From assembly GCA_030038335.1 (NCBI GenBank), contig JASHPC010000190.1, forward strand, positions 1-9,828: a stretch of 9,828 bases of DNA, given 5' to 3'. Every line of letters begins with the position of its first letter. The first letter of the stretch is position 1. Of this stretch, positions 1-7,381 are shown one piece after another. A program made the translations under genes and the position numbers. The notes under the pieces were generated by a model, which was not told where the DNA came from, ran no database searches, and worked only from the letters and a program-made list of their open reading frames with translations. The stretch comes from Vulcanimicrobiota bacterium (GTDB taxonomy: Bacteria > Vulcanimicrobiota > Vulcanimicrobiia > Vulcanimicrobiales > Vulcanimicrobiaceae).

Positions 1-1271
1 CCGACGTCGTCGCCGCGGAGGTACGGCGCGCCGTCGAGGAGCTCGCCGACGCAAAGATCGTGAGCGTCTCCGACTCGACGTTTCTCGCGCATCTCGGCGG
101 CAAGATCGCCATCGAGCCGAAGATTCCGGTGAAGACGCGACAAGACTTGTCGACGGTATACACGCCGGGCGTCGCGCGCGTTTCGATGGCGATCGCCGCC
201 GACCCCTCGAAGGCCTTCGCGCTCTCGATGAAACGCAACACGGTTGCCGTCGTCACCGACGGCACGGCCGTTCTCGGTCTCGGAAACATCGGTCCTCTCG
301 GTGCGCTTCCGGTCATGGAAGGGAAGGCGATTCTCTTCAAGCAGTTCGCGGCCATCGACGCATTTCCGATCTGTCTCGACACGACGGACGTCGACGAGAT
401 CGTCGAAACCGTTCGTCACATCGCGCCCGTCTTCGGAGGCATCAACTTAGAGGACATCTCCGCGCCGCGCTGCTTTGAGATCGAACGCCGCCTCATCGAA
501 GCGCTCGACATTCCGGTGATGCACGACGATCAGCACGGCACCGCCGTCGTCATTCTCGCAGCGCTCATCAACGCGGCCAAGGTCGTCGGCAAGCGCATCG
601 AGGATCTGCGCGTCGTCGTCGCGGGAAGCGGAGCCGCGGGAACGGCGACGATCAAAATGCTTCTCGGGGCGAACGTTCGCGACGTTATCGCGGTCGATCG
701 CCACGGCGCGCTCAATCGCAGCGAACGCTACGACGATCCACATTGGCGATGGCTTGCGGAGCATACGAACAAAGAGAACCGCAGCGGCACGCTCGCGTCG
801 GTGCTGCGCGGCGCGGACGTCTTCATCGGCGTCTCCGCGCCGGGAATTCTCAACGCCGAGGATATCGCTGCAATGGCGAAAGACCCGATCGTCTTTGCGA
901 TGGCGAATCCGACACCTGAAATCATGCCCGACGTTGCCGCTCCGGTGGCAGCGGTCATCGCAACCGGCAGGTCGGATTTTCCAAATCAGGTGAACAACTT
1001 GCTCTCCTTCCCAGGCATTTTTCGCGGCGCCTTGGACGTCCGCGCGGAGCGGATCACAGACCGGATGAAGCTCGCCGCAGCGGCCGCAATCGCTTCCATC
1101 GTCGGCGACGACGAGCGCAGCGCGGAGTACGTTATTCCGAGCGTATTCGACCACCGCGTCGTCGACGCCGTCGCTCGTGGGGTCGCGCAGGCGGCAGTCG
1201 AGGAAGGCGTCGCCCGCCGTGCGCTGAACATCTCCGCGGCAGATGGCAGCACCACGGATTCTAGTCATTGA
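1..1271 (+). CDS. Malic enzyme, 5' partial (probable ACT-domain type)
   Basis: Oxidative decarboxylation of malate to pyruvate with NAD(P)+, a cytoplasmic step linking the TCA cycle to pyruvate. The frame is open to the left edge, and the first 59 bases encode residues (DVVAAEVRRAVEEL) that match the helix linking an ACT domain to the catalytic domain in ACT-type malic enzymes. The GTG at 60 is therefore probably internal and the real start lies outside the window. Counting from that GTG, the family signatures are: catalytic Tyr34 in YTPGVA, catalytic Lys89 in MEGKA, metal ligands Glu131-Asp132 (NLED) and Asp156 (HDDQHG), the dinucleotide-binding GSGAAG at 189-194, ANPTPEI, and the malate-binding NQVNN coded at 984-998. 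The acidic residue after the second Rossmann strand (VIAVDRHG) hints at NAD preference, which is inference. The last 29 bases overlap the response regulator gene. It looks intact to its TGA stop. Confidence 0.95.
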   Translation, partial: DVVAAEVRRAVEELADAKIVSVSDSTFLAHLGGKIAIEPKIPVKTRQDLSTVYTPGVARVSMAIAADPSKAFALSMKRNTVAVVTDGTAVLGLGNIGPLGALPVMEGKAILFKQFAAIDAFPICLDTTDVDEIVETVRHIAPVFGGINLEDISAPRCFEIERRLIEALDIPVMHDDQHGTAVVILAALINAAKVVGKRIEDLRVVVAGSGAAGTATIKMLLGANVRDVIAVDRHGALNRSERYDDPHWRWLAEHTNKENRSGTLASVLRGADVFIGVSAPGILNAEDIAAMAKDPIVFAMANPTPEIMPDVAAPVAAVIATGRSDFPNQVNNLLSFPGIFRGALDVRAERITDRMKLAAAAAIASIVGDDERSAEYVIPSVFDHRVVDAVARGVAQAAVEEGVARRALNISAADGSTTDSSH

Positions 1272-1935
1272 GGATGACGAGGATGTCGCACGTCTCGAGC
1301 GATTGGTTTTGGAGCGCGCCGGCTACGACGTTCGCCATGCCGCCACTGGCGCAGAGGGGCTGGATCTCGCCGAGTCGTTCCGTCCAGACGTCGTAATCCT
1401 CGACGTCGGGCTTCCCGATATCTCGGGGCTCGACGTCTGCACGTCGCTCTCTAACTCCAATAACGCGTTCGTGCTCATGGTGAGCGGTCACTCGCGCGAG
1501 CAAGACGTGCTTCTTGGCTTGGGCCTCGGTGCGGATGACTACGTTACGAAGCCATTCTCCGGAAACGAGCTCGTTGCGCGCGTCGCATCGTTTTTACGAC
1601 GCCGCGAGCGCTTGCTCAATCGCAAAGAAGGAGAGGCGCAGCTCGAGTTCGGCGACACGCGTCTGGATAGGAACTTCCATACGCTCGTCCGCGACGGAAA
1701 GAGCGTCGCGCTGACGGCGCTCGAGTTCAGACTCTTGTGGTTTCTTGCCGAAGCGGAGGGAAGACTTCTCACGCGCGCCCAAATTCTCGAACACGTCTGG
1801 AACGATACATCCGGCGTGCCCACGAGAGTGGTAGACGTGCACGTTGCCGCACTACGAAAGAAGATATCGGAAGTCGATGCTCCGCTCGAGCTGTCGAGCG
1901 TACGTGGAATCGGCTACCGTCTCGACAAAAAATAA
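1243..1935 (+). CDS. OmpR/PhoB-family response regulator
   Basis: A 230-residue two-component transcription regulator. The N-terminal receiver domain (about 4-120) has the acidic pair Asp11-Asp12, the phospho-acceptor Asp54 (LDVGLPD), Ser81 at the switch position, Tyr100 and Lys103 (KPF). The C-terminal winged-helix DNA-binding domain (about 133-228) has LTALEFRLL, the recognition-helix region TRVVDVHVAALRKKI and the final RGIGYRL. ATG at 1243 is the only plausible start, because an in-frame TGA lies at 1225-1227. This places the start 29 bases inside the malic enzyme gene, with no clear Shine-Dalgarno sequence, which suggests translational coupling. No histidine kinase gene lies in the window, so it is an orphan here; the partner and targets are unknown. 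Its TAA stop is followed directly by the ATG of the next gene in the same frame. Confidence 0.96.
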   Translation: MAAPRILVIEDDEDVARLERLVLERAGYDVRHAATGAEGLDLAESFRPDVVILDVGLPDISGLDVCTSLSNSNNAFVLMVSGHSREQDVLLGLGLGADDYVTKPFSGNELVARVASFLRRRERLLNRKEGEAQLEFGDTRLDRNFHTLVRDGKSVALTALEFRLLWFLAEAEGRLLTRAQILEHVWNDTSGVPTRVVDVHVAALRKKISEVDAPLELSSVRGIGYRLDKK

Positions 1936-4299
1936 ATGACTCTGCGTTTTCCTGGACTCCGCGCTCTCGTAGCGGGGGCGGCGGCGGTCGCCGTTTTTTC
2001 CGGTGCGGCGCCACGCCGGCTTCCGCTCACGATCTATAGCGCACCGGCAGGAAGGCGTCCGGCGGGCGCTTCCGCGCAGCGGCCAACCGCAGCCGTGCTC
2101 CCTGACGGACGAATCGCCGCGCCGGTCGGAGAGGCCATCTTCGTCGGGACGAACCCTCAAGGCGTTGCGCTTTCTCCGAACGAGCAATGGGCCGTCGTCG
2201 CAAACGACGGAACCACGTTACCGCCTGCCCCGCAGCCACTGGCAGCGAAGTCCGATCTCGTGGCCGGGGATGCCCTCGTCGTCGTGAACGCGCGGACAAT
2301 GCGCGTCAGTGACGTCTATCATGCGCCGGGGAACGCGTTTTCGGGTGGCGTTGCCGTCGTTGCAGATCCTGAAAACCCAGCGAACACGCTCGTGCTGGCG
2401 ACCGACGCGAAGCATAACGTCGTGCGCGTCTTCGATCTTTCCGCAAATGGAACGCTCTCCGCCGACGCGCCGATCGCGCTGCCGCTCGCCTCTGCACCCG
2501 GATACGCGATCAACGGCGTTGCCGGGCCGAGCGCGCTTGTGGTCGCGCCGGACGGCAAAGTCGTCTACGTTGCCGAGCGAGGCGGAGACATCGTTGCCGC
2601 AGTCGACCTCATGACGCGGACGGTGCTCGGCGGCGTCGCCGTTGGGTTCTCGCCCGAGAGCATCGCCGCGACGCAAGAGCGGGTGTACGCCGGCGACGCG
2701 GGGCTTGCCGAGTATCGCGTTGCCGCAACTCCCGCCCGCACGCCGTCGTTCGCGCAGCCGGAAACCGATGACGATCGCGCGTCATCGCTGGCAGTCGTGC
2801 CACTCGACGCAAGCGGCGCTCCACAAAGCACCGACAGCGTGTCGTTCTTGCGCATGGATTCCATTCCGGACGGCGTGAGAAACGTTGGCGGTATTATTCC
2901 GAGCGCGATCGTCACACGCGCCGATGGCCGCTACGCGTACGTCGCGCTCGCAAACATCGACCGCGTTGCGATCGTCGATCTCACGGCGACGCCGCGAGTC
3001 GTTAATGGCCTCGATTTGCGGCTCTTCCCGAACGCGCCTTACGGAACGCAGCCGAGCGCAGAAGCGCTGTCATCGAACGGCATGCGGCTCTACGTTGCGC
3101 TCGGCGGCCTCAACGCGGTTGCCGTGCTCGATGCGAAGGTACCGACGAAACTGCACCGGCTCGGCCTCGTTCCGACCGGATGGTATCCCTCCGCGCTTGC
3201 GCTCTCGCGCGATGGGCGCTATCTCTACGTCGCGAGCTCAAAAGGCGTCGGCGGTTGGGGAGTGCTGCAGCGCGTGGACCTGCGTCACTTACCGCTCGGG
3301 CCGGCGACGCTCTCCGCTCTGCGCTACAACAGAGTCGCGGCGTACGCGAAAGAGAACACTCTGGTTCCACCGCTGCGCTCGAACCGGCGATCGGCGAAGA
3401 TCCGGCACGTGATCTACGTCTCCGTGGGAATCGACGATTACGATGCCGTGCTCGGCGATCTCACCGACGCCTCGGGGGGCGCGCACGGAAACGGATCGCC
3501 GTCGTACGAGCTCTATCCGGCGAGCGTTACGCCGAATCTCCACGCGCTCGCGCGAACGTTCGCACTTGCCGATAACCTGTACGCCGGCAGCGACGCGGCG
3601 GCAATGCTGCAGCTCGCGACGGCGGCAACCGTGACGCTGCCTGTCGAACGCGACGCGGCTGGAGCGGCCGATCCGGAGTCGTATCCGCGCGCCGGCTATG
3701 TATTCAACGCGTTATCTCGCGCGCACGAAAGCTTTCGCGACTACGGTGCGCTCTTTGACGTCAGCGGTCTGCACGACGGTCGCTACACGCTCGACGTGCC
3801 GGCGCTCGACGTTCTCGACGGCAACTTCGACCCCGATTACGACGTCGAGAACGCCGACGCGACCGACGCCACGCTCGCGCACGAGTTCGTTCGTGACTTC
3901 ACCGCGCTCTCGCAGCAGGATCGCATCCCGGATTTCACGTTCGTTCGCCTTCCCACGACTGCGGGCGGCGAGGGCGCCGCGGATCGTGCGCTGGGCACCA
4001 TCGTCGGTGCAGTCACGCACGCACCGCAGTGGAGCTCCACCGCGCTTTTCGTCGTGCCGGAGTACTTTGCGGTTCGTCGCGATCATGTCGACGGGTCTCG
4101 CATCTATGCAATCGTCGTGTCACCCTACGCACGCCGCGGCTTCGTCGACGGAGATCACCTTTCAGTTCCGAGCGTCGTCAAAACCGAGGAGGAGCTTCTC
4201 GGCTTGCCCCCTCTCGCGGTGAGCGATCTTCTGGCGACGGACATGGCCGAGTGCTTCACGGAGAGCCCCGACCTTCACCCCTACGTGGCGCTGCCCTAG
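1936..4299 (+). CDS. Secreted beta-propeller protein with degenerate phosphoesterase-like domain
   Basis: A 787-residue protein. Residues 1-25 look like a signal peptide (basic start, then an Ala/Val-rich core ending SGAA), so it is probably exported. Residues about 70-470 carry YncE/YVTN-type propeller repeats, for example NPQGVALSPNEQW from 73, PDGKVVYVAERGG from 205, RADGRYAYVALAN from 328, SSNGMRLYVALGG from 379 and SRDGRYLYVASS from 424. From about 488 to the end it resembles the PF04185 phosphoesterase domain found after such propellers: KIRHVIYV, VTPNLHALAR, DNLY at 546-549, DHVD at 716-719, SPYARRGFVD and VKTEEELLGLPPL. The catalytic positions seem lost: the ENRT motif reads GIDD at 498-501, the nucleophile serine aligns with Ala555, and the late acidic metal site reads PEY at 708-710. 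It may be a binding or structural surface protein rather than a phosphatase; its ligand is unknown. It directly abuts the regulator gene. Confidence 0.85.
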   Translation: MTLRFPGLRALVAGAAAVAVFSGAAPRRLPLTIYSAPAGRRPAGASAQRPTAAVLPDGRIAAPVGEAIFVGTNPQGVALSPNEQWAVVANDGTTLPPAPQPLAAKSDLVAGDALVVVNARTMRVSDVYHAPGNAFSGGVAVVADPENPANTLVLATDAKHNVVRVFDLSANGTLSADAPIALPLASAPGYAINGVAGPSALVVAPDGKVVYVAERGGDIVAAVDLMTRTVLGGVAVGFSPESIAATQERVYAGDAGLAEYRVAATPARTPSFAQPETDDDRASSLAVVPLDASGAPQSTDSVSFLRMDSIPDGVRNVGGIIPSAIVTRADGRYAYVALANIDRVAIVDLTATPRVVNGLDLRLFPNAPYGTQPSAEALSSNGMRLYVALGGLNAVAVLDAKVPTKLHRLGLVPTGWYPSALALSRDGRYLYVASSKGVGGWGVLQRVDLRHLPLGPATLSALRYNRVAAYAKENTLVPPLRSNRRSAKIRHVIYVSVGIDDYDAVLGDLTDASGGAHGNGSPSYELYPASVTPNLHALARTFALADNLYAGSDAAAMLQLATAATVTLPVERDAAGAADPESYPRAGYVFNALSRAHESFRDYGALFDVSGLHDGRYTLDVPALDVLDGNFDPDYDVENADATDATLAHEFVRDFTALSQQDRIPDFTFVRLPTTAGGEGAADRALGTIVGAVTHAPQWSSTALFVVPEYFAVRRDHVDGSRIYAIVVSPYARRGFVDGDHLSVPSVVKTEEELLGLPPLAVSDLLATDMAECFTESPDLHPYVALP

Positions 4300-4332
4300 G
4301 CTTGCCTTAGCCGCGGTGCGAAGAGGTGCGCG

Positions 4333-5166
4333 ATGGTCCACGCTAGCGTCGAGTTCGGCCCCCGCTTAGTCGGGACGCCGACGGGAGAACTGCGCGCCGC
4401 GCTGCTCGTTCGGCCCGGGCCGCACATCGAGCGTGCCGTGCCTCTCATCGGTGAGCCGGGCGCCGTCTTCGCGCGCGCCGCCGACCAGCATGCGGTGCTC
4501 GCGCGGACGCTGCGCTTCTTCGGCGTCGACGTCAAACTCGAAGAGTCGTTTGGCGACGACCCGCGTTGCAGCGCGATCGCGGATCTCGCAGTGCTCTTCG
4601 AAAGTGGAGCGATGCTCATGCGGCCGACGCCGATGACGCGGCGAACCGAGCTCGATCGCGTCGAGTCGGAGTTCTCGCGGTTGGACGTTCCGATTGCCGG
4701 AAGAGTCACGGCTCCGGGGTTGCTCGACGGAACCGACGTGCTGCTCGTCGGCTCGACCGCGTTCGTCGGAGTCGGTACGCGCGGAAACGAGATTGGACGA
4801 TCCGGCTTTGCGTCTGTCGCGAACGCACTCGGTTTTCGAGTCGTCGAGGTCGCGCTCGCGCCGGAAGTCACCTCGCTGCAGAGCGTTGCCGGCGCGATCG
4901 GCGCCTCGACGGTCGTTCTTGCAAAGGGAAAGGTCGATGAAGACGCGTTCTCCGAGTTCGAGACGATCGTGCTCGAGCGCGGGGAGGAGAGCGCTGCGGG
5001 AATCCTGTGTCTCGGCGAACGGCACGTCATCGCGGACGTGCGCTATCGCACCGCGCTCAAGCAACTGCGCCGCGCGGGCGTCGTCGTCGAAGGCATCGAT
5101 CTGTACGACTTCGAGAAAATAGGCATCACACCGTCGATGCTGGTGCTGCCGCTTCGGCGCAGCTAG
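4333..5166 (+). CDS. DDAH/amidinotransferase-fold protein, probably lacking the catalytic triad
   Basis: A 277-residue cytoplasmic protein, about the length of dimethylarginine dimethylaminohydrolases. Fold landmarks in order are: the first strand LRAALLVRPGPHIERA (from about residue 19), AIADLAVLF (82-90) followed by LMRP, LDGTDVLLVG (131-140, family LDGGDVL), FVGVGTRGNEIG (family FVGLSxRTN), VTSLQSVAGAIG (179-190) and a C-terminal EKIGITPSMLVLPL (261-274). The enzymes use an Asp/Glu, a His in an LHLKS-type motif and a Cys near the C-terminus. Here the His position reads Ser181, no Cys occurs near the C-terminus (Pro267/Ser268 instead), and the usual Glu-Asp guanidinium site reads Ala83-Asp84. 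Hydrolysis of methylarginine or arginine is therefore doubtful. It may be a pseudoenzyme or carry a different activity. The start ATG has AGAGGTG at 4322-4328 as a ribosome site. Its TAG stop touches the next ATG. Confidence 0.75.
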   Translation: MVHASVEFGPRLVGTPTGELRAALLVRPGPHIERAVPLIGEPGAVFARAADQHAVLARTLRFFGVDVKLEESFGDDPRCSAIADLAVLFESGAMLMRPTPMTRRTELDRVESEFSRLDVPIAGRVTAPGLLDGTDVLLVGSTAFVGVGTRGNEIGRSGFASVANALGFRVVEVALAPEVTSLQSVAGAIGASTVVLAKGKVDEDAFSEFETIVLERGEESAAGILCLGERHVIADVRYRTALKQLRRAGVVVEGIDLYDFEKIGITPSMLVLPLRRS

Positions 5167-5898
5167 ATGCGTCGCGTTGCGATTCTTTCGGACGTTCACG
5201 GAAATCTCGTAGCGCTCGACGCCTGCCTGGCGGACATCGTTTCGCAGGGCGGAGCCGATGCGATCGTCGCGGCGGGCGATCTCTGTCTCGACGGACCGCG
5301 ACCGAAGAAGGTGTTGCAGCGCCTCGAAGACGTCTCGGCGCAATGCGTGCGCGGGAACACCGATTGCTTGCTGGCGGGTTCGGTCGACGAACCTGTTGCA
5401 GCCTCAGAGGCGGCGCAGCTTGCCTGGACGCGCAAACAGCTCGGAGAGAAATGGCTGTCGTGGCTTCGCGATCTGCCGTTTGCGCTTCGCATCGGTGAGC
5501 CGGATAACGAACTTCTCGTCGTGCATGCGAACCCGACGAACGACACCGAGCATCTTTGGCCCGATGCCGACGACGCGACGCTCGAGCGGCTCGTCGGTGA
5601 AGAGCCGGCTAAGGTCATCGCGTTCGGCCACCTGCATCTTCCGTACGTGCGCTTTTGGCGAGGGCGAGTTCTCGTGAACGTCGCGTCGGCAGGGCTGCCG
5701 AAGGACGGCGACCCTCGCGCGGCCTACGCTCTCCTCACCGAACGCGATGCCGGCTGGGAGATCAAGCACAGGCGCGTGAGCTTCGACGTAAAGAAGGTCG
5801 CGACTCAGCTTGCCGATTGTGGGATTCCCGACAGCGCAGACCTCGTTGCAACGCTGCGCAGGCATCGATACAAGCGCCTGAAGGGGTACATTCCGTAA
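5167..5898 (+). CDS. Calcineurin-like metallophosphoesterase (YfcE/MJ0936 type)
   Basis: A 243-residue soluble dinuclear-metal phosphodiesterase/phosphatase. The complete set of metal-site motifs is present: Asp9 and His11 in SDVHGN, Asp38 in GDLCLDGP, Asn64 in GNTD, His120 in VVHANP, and His155 and His157 in GHLHLPY. NVASAGLPKDGD (171-182) is the typical loop of the small YfcE-like phosphoesterases. The substrate cannot be read from the sequence; family members act on phosphodiesters or nucleotides, and many remain uncharacterised. ATG 5167 starts immediately after the TAG of the DDAH-like gene, in the same frame. Its TAA stop at 5896-5898 overlaps the expected start of the ABC ATPase gene. 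Unlike its two upstream neighbours, its active site appears fully intact. Confidence 0.9.
   Translation: MRRVAILSDVHGNLVALDACLADIVSQGGADAIVAAGDLCLDGPRPKKVLQRLEDVSAQCVRGNTDCLLAGSVDEPVAASEAAQLAWTRKQLGEKWLSWLRDLPFALRIGEPDNELLVVHANPTNDTEHLWPDADDATLERLVGEEPAKVIAFGHLHLPYVRFWRGRVLVNVASAGLPKDGDPRAAYALLTERDAGWEIKHRRVSFDVKKVATQLADCGIPDSADLVATLRRHRYKRLKGYIP
5880..5886 (+). promoter_or_regulatory. Shine-Dalgarno sequence for the ABC ATPase
   Basis: GAAGGGG lies inside the end of the metallophosphoesterase gene, with an 8-base spacer to the GTA at 5895. This is ideal spacing for a start at 5895 and is the main reason for preferring that start over the in-frame TTG codons at 5817 or 5655. Confidence 0.6.
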
Positions 5899-6617
5899 CT
5901 ACGCCCGCAATCGAAATCGAGCATCTCACGAAGCGCTACGGCACGTTCACGGCCGTCGACGACGTATCGCTACGCGTCGAGGAAGGCGAGTTTTTCGGCT
6001 TTCTCGGACGCAACGGCGCCGGAAAGACGACGACGATCGGCACGATCGTGGGTGTTGCGCGCAAATCTGCCGGCTCCATTCGCATCTTCGGACACGATAC
6101 CGAGCGCGAGTGGCGTCAAGCCCGTCGCGCCATCGGTCTCGCACCGCAGGAAATCAACTTCGACCGATACCTTTCCATTCGCGACGTGCTCATCTTTCAA
6201 GCGGGATATTACGGACTGCGCGGACGCCGCGTGCGCGAGCGCGCCGATGCGCTGCTCGAACGCTTTGGTCTTTCGTCGCGATCGCACCTCGAGTACACGA
6301 AGATCTCCGGCGGCCAAAAGCGCCGCTTGACGCTTGCTCGGGCGCTCATCCACGAGCCGCGGCTCCTCATTCTCGACGAGCCGACGGCAGGCGTCGACGT
6401 CGAGCAGCGTTTGGAGTTGTGGGCGCTGTTGCGCGAGCTCAATGCCGATGGCCTGACGATCTTTCTCACGACGCACTATCTCGAGGAAGCGGAAGAGCTC
6501 TGCCGGCGGATCGCGATCATCCGCGACGGGCGCATCATCACGGAACAGCCGACCGAACAGCTCGTGCGCGAGGGCGAACGTCTGCAGGACGTCTTCTTGG
6601 AGCTCGTACGCGGATGA
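5895..6617 (+). CDS. ABC-2 transporter ATPase, YadG-like, with apparent GTA start
   Basis: The ATP-hydrolysing subunit of an exporter, about 240 residues from codon 5895. Motifs in order are: Walker A GRNGAGKTT (38-46, Lys44), Q-loop Gln85 (APQEINF), signature SGGQKRRL (138-145), Walker B LLILDEP (157-163, Glu162), D-loop AGVD (165-168) and switch His194 (TTHYLEEAE). PQEINF, QAGYYG and DEPTAGVD are close to E. coli YadG. Homology begins at TTPAIEIEHLTKRYG, but no ATG, GTG or TTG sits there: the codon is GTA, sharing GTAA with the upstream stop. The nearest in-frame canonical start upstream is TTG 5817, which would add 26 residues unlike the family. Downstream, the first GTG lies beyond Walker A. 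A GTG-to-GTA base change, a sequencing error or a true non-standard start are all possible. It overlaps the permease gene by ATGA. Confidence 0.92.
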   Translation, partial: VTTPAIEIEHLTKRYGTFTAVDDVSLRVEEGEFFGFLGRNGAGKTTTIGTIVGVARKSAGSIRIFGHDTEREWRQARRAIGLAPQEINFDRYLSIRDVLIFQAGYYGLRGRRVRERADALLERFGLSSRSHLEYTKISGGQKRRLTLARALIHEPRLLILDEPTAGVDVEQRLELWALLRELNADGLTIFLTTHYLEEAEELCRRIAIIRDGRIITEQPTEQLVREGERLQDVFLELVRG

Positions 6618-7381
6618 GCGTGAACGTCGTCGGCCTATGGACGTTGATGCAACGCGAGCTCATCCGCAGCATGAAGATCATCAATCAGGTCGTGTGGCCT
6701 CCGGTGATAACGACCGTGCTCTACGTCTTCGTCTTCGGCATGGCGATCGGCAGCCGCATTCCGCACGTGCAGGGCGTAACGTACGCGCAGTTTCTCATTC
6801 CGGGGCTCATCGTGCTCCAGGTGATCGACTCGTCGTACGGCGAGTGCTCGAGCTCGGTATTTCAGGGACGCTTCATGAATCACATCCAGGAGCTTCTCAT
6901 CGCGCCGATGTCCGCAACCGAGATCGTCTCCGGCTTTGTCCTCGGAAGTCTCACGCGCGCGCTCTTGATCGCGGGATTGATTACGGTGCTCGGGGCACTG
7001 CTCGTCCACACGCTGCCGCACGATTGGGCAACGTTCATCGGCGTGCTCATCCTCGTCTCGGTGCTTTTTTCGGCGCTCGGGATCATCTTCGGCTTGCTCG
7101 CGGACAAGTTCGATCACATTGCCGTGCTGACGACGTTCATCATCACGCCGCTGACCTTCGTCGGCGGCGTCTTCACGGCGGCGACGATGCTACCGCCGCC
7201 GCTACGCCGTCTCGAGCTCGTGAATCCCATTTTTTACACGATCGACGCATTTCGCCGAAGTTACACGGGCCAGAGTTATCTCGCGCCCGTGTACTCTATC
7301 GGCGCCATCGCGCTTCTCTGCGCCATCGTCCTCGCGATCGCGCTGCGCATGACAGCCATCGGCGTCAAGCTCCGAACTTAG
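6614..7381 (+). CDS. ABC-2 type permease, YadH-like
   Basis: The membrane subunit (255 residues) paired with the preceding ATPase. About six membrane segments are visible, near residues 26-46, 58-74, 104-131, 139-162, 168-191 and 225-245. Family landmarks resemble E. coli YadH: PPVITTVLYVFVFG, FLIPGLIVLQVI, FQGRFMNHIQELLIAP, TPLTFVGGVF and LVNPIFYTIDAFR. The ATG at 6614 overlaps the ATPase stop as ATGA, which sets the start despite the long upstream open frame. The exported substrate is unknown; related systems move polysaccharides, lipids or drugs. No periplasmic or outer-membrane partner is seen in the window. The stop TAG at 7379-7381 overlaps the stop of the convergent minus-strand gene. 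Confidence 0.94.
   Translation: MSVNVVGLWTLMQRELIRSMKIINQVVWPPVITTVLYVFVFGMAIGSRIPHVQGVTYAQFLIPGLIVLQVIDSSYGECSSSVFQGRFMNHIQELLIAPMSATEIVSGFVLGSLTRALLIAGLITVLGALLVHTLPHDWATFIGVLILVSVLFSALGIIFGLLADKFDHIAVLTTFIITPLTFVGGVFTAATMLPPPLRRLELVNPIFYTIDAFRRSYTGQSYLAPVYSIGAIALLCAIVLAIALRMTAIGVKLRT

Noticed and set aside
447..1268. 273-codon open frame on the minus strand opposite the malic enzyme
   Set aside because: Arg/Asp-rich composition with no domain signal. It is the usual antisense shadow of a GC-rich gene; the plus-strand enzyme has every family motif.
1927..1938. A-run before the regulator stop as a programmed frameshift site
   Set aside because: The downstream gene is already in the same frame and begins with a signal peptide, so a shift would not give a sensible product.
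4300..4332. Terminator or promoter in the 33-base gap before the DDAH-like gene
   Set aside because: No stem followed by a T-run and no -10-like hexamer; only a ribosome site is visible.
4366..5343. 325-codon minus-strand open frame opposite the DDAH-like gene
   Set aside because: Low-complexity charged translation without recognisable motifs; it spans two well-supported plus-strand genes.
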